Assembly (NCBI GenBank): GCA_025966335.1
Contig: JAICRS010000014.1
Coordinates: 1 to 23,082, forward strand
DNA length: 23,082 nucleotides
Direction: 5' to 3'
Origin: Nocardioidaceae bacterium
GTDB taxonomy: Bacteria; Actinomycetota; Actinomycetes; Propionibacteriales; Nocardioidaceae
The position numbers and the translations under genes were made by a program. Each line of letters begins with the position of its first letter. The first letter of the stretch is position 1. Positions 7,083 to 12,622 of this stretch are shown here, one piece after another. A model generated the notes under the pieces. That model saw nothing but the letters and a program-made list of their open reading frames with translations, did not search any database and was not told where the DNA came from.

Positions 7083-8246
7083 GTGGACCTGATGGAGTAC
7101 CAAGCGAAGGAGCTCTTCGCGAAGCATGATGTGCCGGTCACGCTCGGCACCGTCGTCGAGAAGGCCGAGGACGCCTCCGCCGCTGCCGAGGCACTGGGTG
7201 GCCGGGTCGTCGTCAAGGCCCAGGTCAAGATCGGGGGCCGCGGCAAGGCCGGGGGCGTGAAGCTCGCCGAGAACCCCGACGAGGCCGTGGCGCGCGCGAA
7301 CGACATCCTCGGCATGGACATCAAGGGCCACACGGTCCACCGGGTCCTTCTCGCGCCGACCGCCGACATCGCGGAGGAGTACTACTTCTCCTTCCTCGTG
7401 GACCGGGCCAACCGCAACTACCTCTGCATCGCGAGCATCGAGGGCGGTGTGGAGATCGAGGAGGTCGCCCGCACCAACCCCGACGCCGTCGCCAAGGTCG
7501 CTATCGACCCGCAGACCGGCGTCGACGACGCGAAGGCGGCCGAGATCGTGTCCGCCACCCGCTTCCCGGCCGAGGTCGCCGACGAGGCCAAGGACGTCGT
7601 CAAGAAGCTGTGGGACGTCTTCATCAAGGAGGACGCCTCGCTGGTCGAGGTCAACCCGCTGGTCCGGCTCGGCGACGGTCACCTCGAGGCCCTCGACGGC
7701 AAGGTCACCCTCGACGAGAACGCCGAGTTCCGGCATGAGGACCACGCGAAGTTCGAGGACAAGGCAGCCGCGGACCCGCTCGAGCAGCAGGCCAAGGAGA
7801 AGGGCCTCAACTACGTCAAGCTCGACGGCTCGGTCGGCATCATCGGCAACGGCGCTGGCCTGGTCATGTCCACCCTCGACGTGGTGGCCTACGCCGGCGA
7901 GGCGCACAGCGGCGTCAAGCCGGCCAACTTCCTCGACATCGGCGGCGGCGCCTCCGCCGAGGTGATGGCCAACGGCCTGCACATCATCCTCGGTGACCCG
8001 CAGGTGAAGAGCGTGTTCGTGAACGTGTTCGGCGGTATCACCGCCTGTGACGAGGTGGCCAACGGCATCGTGCACGCGCTCGAGCTGCTCGGCGACGAGG
8101 CGAACAAGCCGCTCGTCGTACGACTCGACGGCAACAACGTCGAGGAGGGTCGGCGCATCCTCAACGATGCCAACCACCCGCTGGTGACCCTGGCCGAGAC
8201 GATGGACGGTGGCGCAGACCGTGCCGCCGAGCTCGCCGCCCAGTAA
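7083..8246 (+). CDS. sucC: Succinyl-CoA ligase (ADP-forming), beta subunit
   Basis: Beta subunit of the TCA-cycle enzyme that converts succinyl-CoA, ADP (or GDP) and phosphate to succinate, CoA and ATP (or GTP). At 387 residues it is the usual length. The N-terminus follows the family pattern (MEYQAKELFAKHDVPV), the ATP-grasp part has VVVKAQVKIGGRGKAGGVK, the metal-binding region has EVNPL, and the CoA-ligase domain has GNGAGLVMSTLD and NVFGGITACDEVA. The GTG at 7083 is chosen because the family begins two or three residues before EYQAKELF and AGGACGG lies upstream; the ATG at 7092 is the alternative. sucD follows after 27 bases in the same direction, giving an operon. Confidence 0.98.
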   Translation: MDLMEYQAKELFAKHDVPVTLGTVVEKAEDASAAAEALGGRVVVKAQVKIGGRGKAGGVKLAENPDEAVARANDILGMDIKGHTVHRVLLAPTADIAEEYYFSFLVDRANRNYLCIASIEGGVEIEEVARTNPDAVAKVAIDPQTGVDDAKAAEIVSATRFPAEVADEAKDVVKKLWDVFIKEDASLVEVNPLVRLGDGHLEALDGKVTLDENAEFRHEDHAKFEDKAAADPLEQQAKEKGLNYVKLDGSVGIIGNGAGLVMSTLDVVAYAGEAHSGVKPANFLDIGGGASAEVMANGLHIILGDPQVKSVFVNVFGGITACDEVANGIVHALELLGDEANKPLVVRLDGNNVEEGRRILNDANHPLVTLAETMDGGADRAAELAAQ

Positions 8247-8273
8247 CAACGGAGCAGAGGATTCTTTAGACCC

Positions 8274-9158
8274 ATGGCTATTTTTCTCAATGAGAGCAGC
8301 AAGGTCATCGTCCAGGGGATGACCGGCTCGGAGGGCAAGAAGCACACGCAGCGGATGCTCACCTCCGGCACCAACATCGTGGGCGGCGTGAACCCGAAGA
8401 AGGCCGGCCAGAGCGTCGACTTCGACGGCGGCTCCGTCCCGGTCTTCGGCAGTGTCCAGGAGGCGATCGACGCAACCGGTGCCGACGTGTCGGTGGTGTT
8501 CGTCCCGCCGGCAGGCACCAAGGGAGCCGTCATCGAGGCGGTCGACGCCGGGATGCCGCTGGTCGTGGTGATCACCGAGGGCGTCCCGGTGCACGACACC
8601 GCGGAGCTCTTCTCCTACGCACAGGCGAAGGGCACCACCCGGGTGATCGGCCCGAACTGCCCGGGCCTGATCAGCCCAGGAAAGTCCAACGCCGGCATCA
8701 TCCCCGCCGACATCACCAAGGGCGGCCGGGTCGGACTGGTGTCGAAGTCCGGCACGCTGACCTACCAGATGATGTACGAGCTGCGGGACTTCGGCTTCTC
8801 GTCGGCCGTCGGCATCGGTGGCGACCCGATCATCGGCACCACCCACATCGACTGCCTCCAGGCGTTCCAGGACGACCCGGAGACCGACGCGATCGTGATG
8901 ATCGGTGAGATCGGCGGGGACGCTGAGGAGCGCGCCGCGGCGTACATCAAGGACAACGTGACCAAGCCGGTGGTCGGCTACGTCGCGGGGTTCACCGCTC
9001 CGGAGGGCAAGACGATGGGCCACGCCGGTGCGATCGTCTCCGGGTCCTCCGGCACCGCACAGGCCAAGAAGGAAGCGCTCGAGGAGGTCGGCGTGAAGGT
9101 CGGCAAGACTCCCTCCGAGACCGCGCAGCTGATGCGGGACATCCTGCAGAACCTCTGA
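8274..9158 (+). CDS. sucD: Succinyl-CoA ligase, alpha subunit
   Basis: Alpha subunit of succinyl-CoA ligase, which binds CoA and carries the phosphohistidine intermediate. It is 294 residues, the usual length. The CoA-binding Rossmann region starts with VIVQGMTGSEGKKHTQRM, PNCPGLISPGKSNAGIIP is intact, and the phosphorylated His is H250 in GHAGAIVSG. The ATG at 8274 follows sucC by 27 bases with GGAGCAGAGG about 13 bases upstream, a rather long spacing. A strong terminator lies 17 bases past the stop. Confidence 0.98.
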   Translation: MAIFLNESSKVIVQGMTGSEGKKHTQRMLTSGTNIVGGVNPKKAGQSVDFDGGSVPVFGSVQEAIDATGADVSVVFVPPAGTKGAVIEAVDAGMPLVVVITEGVPVHDTAELFSYAQAKGTTRVIGPNCPGLISPGKSNAGIIPADITKGGRVGLVSKSGTLTYQMMYELRDFGFSSAVGIGGDPIIGTTHIDCLQAFQDDPETDAIVMIGEIGGDAEERAAAYIKDNVTKPVVGYVAGFTAPEGKTMGHAGAIVSGSSGTAQAKKEALEEVGVKVGKTPSETAQLMRDILQNL

Positions 9159-9175
9159 CCCGGCGTACGACGCGG

Positions 9176-9208
9176 GCGGGACGTCATCCGGACCGGATGA
9201 CGTCCCGC
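9176..9208. terminator. Bidirectional terminator between sucD and the sigma-linked membrane gene
   Basis: A perfect inverted repeat with 16-base arms (9176-9191 and 9193-9208) around a single central base, so the real loop must open some of the inner pairs. It is followed by TTGTCGTCT on the plus strand. It sits between two convergent genes, with stops at 9158 and 9216, and probably ends both transcripts. Confidence 0.8.
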
Positions 9209-9215
9209 TTGTCGT

Positions 9216-10640
9216 CTAGGACCGTCCGGTGTCGACCACGACCCGGAACGTCTCCTTCATCGCGTCCTCGAGCCCTTCCGGCTCCAGCGGACCGCCGAGC
9301 CGGGCGAAGGACACCAGCACAACCCGGTCACCGACGAGGGCTGCGCCCTGGCGGTCGAACCAGATCGCGTCGCACTCCTGGCAGACCTCGGGGGCGAAGA
9401 GGTGGACGTTGCGCCACATCCCCTCGCCGCCCTCGACGTCCGGTCGGACCGGCTTCTCCCCGTTGAACGCGAGCGGGCGGCTGTCGTCGACCCGGCTCGT
9501 GCAGCTCTTCACCCAGCCGAGCACCGTCTGGTACGCCGCCGCGGCCGACTCCGCGTCGTCGAAGGCCAGCACCGCGGTGTTCACCATCGCCGTCGGGTAG
9601 TCCTGCTCCTGCTCGACGGTGCTGCCGGCCCGGAACTCGCGGGACACCAGCTCGTCGGCCTGCAGGCTCTCGAGCGAGTCGGCCTGGCAGCTCAGGGTCG
9701 GCACCGGCTGCGGCTCGACCGCCTCCCACGGACCCACGAACTCGCTCTCCACCGGCGGCAGCCGGTCCGCGGTGACGCGGTCGTCCTCGCTGAGGACCGG
9801 CTCCGCGTCGCCGGCGCAGGGGTCGGCTGCAAAGACGCACAGCCGGTCGATGACCCCGGCGGCGAGAGCGCGCTGCTCCTGGTCCACCCGCGCGGTCCCG
9901 GAGTCGTCCGGCGCAGCGCCGAACTCGCCGTCGAGCAGCATCAAGAAGACCGCGTTGCCGACCCGGACCACCACGAAGTGGCTCGCGAGGGTCGTCCTCA
10001 TGCCGCTGGTGTAGGCGTGGTCGACCACCACCAGGCTCTCGTCAGCTCCTGCGACGGCGCCGCCGAACGGCAGCGTGCGCGCCTCGGTGATCCCGTCGTC
10101 GGCGACGTAGACCTGGCACTCCCCGATCTCGTCGCGGAACCCGTCCATCGCCTCCTTCGCGGCGTCGGCGTCGGGGTAGACACCGAGCTGGCGGCCCTCG
10201 AACCCGGCCGGAAGCGGTTGTCCCACGCTGAGGAAGTCGCTCCTGACCGGGTCGTCAGCGGCACCCTCGTCCCGGCACGGGTCGAGCATCCACGGCGCCT
10301 GTGCCTTGGTGGTGACCTCCCGGGCACCGTTGTCACCTCCCGGCTCGGACATGCCATCGGTGACCGACATCGCTTCCGGGATCTCCGTGACCCAGCTGCC
10401 TGCCGGAGCGGGCGCCTGCGTGGCCGGACCCGGGGGAGGGGTGGTCCCGGTGGTCCCCTGGGACACGTACAGGCCTCCCGAGGCGATGACCGCGACGGCG
10501 AGGGCGGCGCCGGCCGCGCTCAGCGCGTTGCGGCGGTGCCGCAGTCGCTCGCCGCGTCGGCGTACCTCAGCGGCGGGGAGTGGAGGCACGGCGGGCCCCT
10601 CACTGCCCAGGTTCTTCAGCTCCTCGAACGGGTCAGACAT
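9216..10640 (-). CDS. One-TM membrane protein with large outer sensor-like domain, partner of the SigE-family sigma factor
   Basis: A 474-residue protein of unknown function. A short cytoplasmic tail (1-37) carries LPAAEVRRRGERLRHRR just before one TM helix (about 38-59). A Pro/Thr linker and an outer region of about 400 residues follow. That region holds two related modules, each ending in an Ala-rich helix and a Cys: C122...C175 and C318...C380 (the latter in AAAAYQTVLGWVKSC). Between them are VVRVGN (225-230) and a Cys pair LCVFAADPC (C268, C275). The same order of elements recurs in the fusion protein at 12623-14452. The start codon overlaps the end of the sigma gene by 8 bases, with GGAAGGGG as ribosome binding site, so the two are co-translated. 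By context it may sense the envelope and control the sigma factor, but no classical anti-sigma domain is visible. Confidence 0.82.
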   Translation of the reverse strand: MSDPFEELKNLGSEGPAVPPLPAAEVRRRGERLRHRRNALSAAGAALAVAVIASGGLYVSQGTTGTTPPPGPATQAPAPAGSWVTEIPEAMSVTDGMSEPGGDNGAREVTTKAQAPWMLDPCRDEGAADDPVRSDFLSVGQPLPAGFEGRQLGVYPDADAAKEAMDGFRDEIGECQVYVADDGITEARTLPFGGAVAGADESLVVVDHAYTSGMRTTLASHFVVVRVGNAVFLMLLDGEFGAAPDDSGTARVDQEQRALAAGVIDRLCVFAADPCAGDAEPVLSEDDRVTADRLPPVESEFVGPWEAVEPQPVPTLSCQADSLESLQADELVSREFRAGSTVEQEQDYPTAMVNTAVLAFDDAESAAAAYQTVLGWVKSCTSRVDDSRPLAFNGEKPVRPDVEGGEGMWRNVHLFAPEVCQECDAIWFDRQGAALVGDRVVLVSFARLGGPLEPEGLEDAMKETFRVVVDTGRS

Positions 10641-11145
10641 GGCCCGCCCCTTCCGTCAGTCCGTTGGTTGGCTCGTCGCCGAGCAGGGTGAGGAGTGCCG
10701 CCCGGCCCCGGGAGAGCCGGGCCTTGATGGTGCCCTCCGGTACGCCGACCTCCTCGGCCACCGAGGTCACCGGCAGGTCGCACATGTGGTGCAGGACGAT
10801 CGCCTGTCGTTGTGCCTCGGGAAGCTGCTTCAGGGCGGCGACCAGGGCGACGTGGTCCGAGCTCGGCTCGGCGGGCGCGGGCGGATGCTGGACCGCCCGG
10901 TCCGGAGCCCGGCGTCCGCGCATCATCCGCCGCCACCTGCTCACCGCGAGCCGGTAGGCGGTGGTGCGGACCCACGCCTCCGGCGCATGCGCCTTCTCCA
11001 GCTGGCGGCGGTGCGACCAGGCGCGCACGAACGCCTCCTGGACACACTCCTGCGCCTCGTCCCGGTCGCCGGTCATCGCATAGACCTGCCCGACCAGCCG
11101 CTGGAACGACACGGCGTAGAAGTCGTCGAACTCCTCCGCATCCAT
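10633..11145 (-). CDS. SigE-family ECF RNA polymerase sigma factor
   Basis: A 170-residue extracytoplasmic-function sigma factor that directs RNA polymerase to a special promoter set. Region 2 covers about 5-75, with FDDFYAVSF, the core-binding segment DEAQECVQEAFVRAW (29-43) and AWVRTTAYRLAVSRWRR. Region 4 covers about 100-156, with LPEAQRQAIVLHHM and an intact helix-turn-helix VTSVAEEVGVPEGTIKARLSRGRAALL. Layout and length fit the actinobacterial SigE-like family (TIGR02983 type). It overlaps the downstream membrane gene by 8 bases, so the two form one unit. A promoter of ECF type lies directly upstream (11180-11208), suggesting autoregulation. The ATG at 11145 has a GGGGG run a few bases upstream. 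Confidence 0.93.
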   Translation of the reverse strand: MDAEEFDDFYAVSFQRLVGQVYAMTGDRDEAQECVQEAFVRAWSHRRQLEKAHAPEAWVRTTAYRLAVSRWRRMMRGRRAPDRAVQHPPAPAEPSSDHVALVAALKQLPEAQRQAIVLHHMCDLPVTSVAEEVGVPEGTIKARLSRGRAALLTLLGDEPTNGLTEGAGHV

Positions 11146-11179
11146 CCTGGCCCCCGTTCGTGGTGCGATCGTGTGACCT

Positions 11180-11208
11180 GTCTACGCCTGGGCGGCCGGG
11201 TGGGTTGC
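11180..11208 (-). promoter_or_regulatory. Candidate ECF-type promoter of the sigma gene (GCAACC-N17-GTAGAC)
   Basis: On the minus strand, GCAACC (11203-11208) and GTAGAC (11180-11185) are separated by exactly 17 bases, 35 bases before the sigma start codon. An AAC-type -35 with a 16-17 base spacer is the general form of ECF promoters. Its place upstream of an ECF gene makes autoregulation the simplest reading, but this is inferred from spacing and position only. Confidence 0.45.
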
Positions 11209-11226
11209 ATTCCCCGTGGACGAGGT

Positions 11227-12471
11227 TCAGGTCACGGCGTTGCGGGTCGAGTACTCCGCCCGCGCGTACTCCTCCTGCTCCATCACCGCGACGAGGTGGT
11301 CGACCGCGTCGTACACGTCGGCGTGCGTGACGTAGAGCGGTGCGAAGCCGAACCGGGCCACGTCGGGGGTCCGGAAGTCGCCGATGACGCCGCGGGCGAT
11401 CAGCGCCTGGACGATGCCGTAGGCGTGCTCGTGCCGCAACGAGACCTGGCTCCCACGCCGGTCGTGGCTGCGCGGGGTGATCACCTCGAGGGAACCACCC
11501 AGCCGCGCGTCGACCAGCTCGATGAAGTAGTCGGTCAACGACAGGGACGCCGCCCGCAGGCTGTCGTGGTCCACCCCCTCGAAGACATCGAGGGCCGCAT
11601 CCAGAGCAGCGAGGGCGAGGACCGGGGGAGTGCCCGAAGCCAGTCGGCCGATCCCGTCCACCGGCTCGTAGCCGAGCTCCATGTCGAAGGGCCGGGCATG
11701 GCCCATCCAGCCGGACAACGGCTGGTCCAGCTCGCCCTGGTGCGCGGGTGCGGCGTACATGAACGCCGGTGATCCCGGGCCGCCGTTGAGGTACTTGTAG
11801 GTACAGCCGACCGCGAAGTCGACGCGGTGCCCGGTGAGGTCGACGGGGACCGCGCCGGTGGAGTGGCACAGGTCCCACAGGATCAGGGCTCCGGCGGCAT
11901 GGGCCGCCTCGGTGACCGCACCCATGTCGAACATCGCGCCGGTGCGGAAGTCGACGTGGGTCAACGAGACCAGCGCGACGTCCTCGTCGATCGAGGCGAG
12001 TGGGTCGTTCGAGTCGCACCAGCGCAGCTCCAGCCCGAGCACTCGCGCCACGCTCGCCGCGATGTAGCCGTCGGTGGGGAAGGTGCCCTTCTCGACCACG
12101 ATCGCGGTGCGTTCCGGGCGCAGCCGGCAGGCCGCGACCATCGTCTTGAACAGGCTGACACTCGTGCTGTCGCTGACCCACACGTCGCGGTCGGCGACCC
12201 CGATCAGCGGCGCGATCTTCGCACCGACCCGGCCCGGTAGGTCGATCCAGCCGGCGGAGTTCCACGACCCGATCAGGTCGCGTCCCCACTCCTCGGTGAC
12301 GGTCCGGGAGAGGCGCTCGGGCACCGACCGGGGCAGCGCGCCCAGCGAGTTCCCGTCCAGGTAGATGATGCCGTCAGGGAGCTGGAACAGGTCACGGCGA
12401 GCGCAGAGCGGGTTGTCGCGGTCCCGGTCGAGCGCGGTGTCGCGGCCGGTGGGATCGGTGTCAGTGGTCAC
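11227..12471 (-). CDS. kynU: Kynureninase
   Basis: PLP-dependent enzyme that splits kynurenine to anthranilate and alanine (or 3-hydroxykynurenine to 3-hydroxyanthranilate) in tryptophan breakdown. From the GTG at 12471 it has 414 residues, the usual length. Family landmarks are IIYLDGNSLGALP (35-47), EWGRDLIGSWN (61-71), VEKGTFPTDGY (127-136), LILWDLCHSTGAVPVDL (D200 at the PLP ring) and GCTYKYLNGGPG, with K226 as the PLP-binding lysine. The start is supported by TAAGGT seven bases upstream, a leaderless pattern; an open frame continues further upstream but does not look like kynureninase. No tryptophan dioxygenase, formamidase or kynurenine monooxygenase lies in the window, so the gene stands alone. 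Confidence 0.96.
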   Translation of the reverse strand: MTTDTDPTGRDTALDRDRDNPLCARRDLFQLPDGIIYLDGNSLGALPRSVPERLSRTVTEEWGRDLIGSWNSAGWIDLPGRVGAKIAPLIGVADRDVWVSDSTSVSLFKTMVAACRLRPERTAIVVEKGTFPTDGYIAASVARVLGLELRWCDSNDPLASIDEDVALVSLTHVDFRTGAMFDMGAVTEAAHAAGALILWDLCHSTGAVPVDLTGHRVDFAVGCTYKYLNGGPGSPAFMYAAPAHQGELDQPLSGWMGHARPFDMELGYEPVDGIGRLASGTPPVLALAALDAALDVFEGVDHDSLRAASLSLTDYFIELVDARLGGSLEVITPRSHDRRGSQVSLRHEHAYGIVQALIARGVIGDFRTPDVARFGFAPLYVTHADVYDAVDHLVAVMEQEEYARAEYSTRNAVT

Positions 12472-12478
12472 CCGTCGA

Positions 12479-12484
12479 ACCTTA
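12479..12484 (-). promoter_or_regulatory. -10 box of kynureninase, probable leaderless promoter
   Basis: On the minus strand this reads TAAGGT, seven bases before the GTG at 12471. The spacing predicts a leaderless mRNA, although the AAGG could also act as a ribosome binding site. The TAA of the upstream VOC remnant coincides with its first bases. Confidence 0.4.
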
Positions 12485-12617
12485 CTGCCGCGCGGCAGTG
12501 TCGAGCGCCGGCGCCGCGAGCGGACCGGTGTCGGCGTACGCCGCTCGATACTCCACGACGCAGAACGGATTTTCCTCCGCGTCGGCGAGTGTCGAAGACG
12601 AGGTTCTCCAGGTACAT
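12482..12617 (-). pseudogene. Remnant of a VOC/glyoxalase-like gene with internal deletion
   Basis: On the minus strand, an ATG at 12617 begins MYLENLVFDT, which resembles the start of VOC (glyoxalase/dioxygenase superfamily) proteins with their L-x-x-L-V-F-D-x pattern. Only about 30 bases later, in another frame, comes LADAEENPFCVVEY, which closely fits the C-terminal VOC signature LADPEGNEFCVV. It runs on to a TAA at 12482. A normal VOC protein has about 100 residues between these parts. The simplest reading is a gene that lost its middle and its frame. It lies 6 bases after the stop of the sigma-fusion gene and runs into the kynureninase promoter. The match is by eye and short, hence moderate confidence. 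Confidence 0.45.
12484..12499. promoter_or_regulatory. 16-base perfect palindrome at the kynureninase promoter
   Basis: ACTGCCGCGCGGCAGT is a perfect palindrome directly upstream of, and sharing one base with, the TAAGGT -10 box. The position fits an operator for a dimeric repressor of kynU. It also falls in the C-terminal codons of the VOC remnant, so it could be chance in GC-rich DNA. Confidence 0.4.
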
Positions 12618-12622
12618 GACCG

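Noticed and set aside
6873..9023. A 716-codon open frame on the minus strand opposite sucC and sucD
   Set aside because: It is an antisense shadow of two certain genes; its composition (Asp/His/Val/Leu/Gly-rich) is that of reversed GC-rich codons and no domain is seen.
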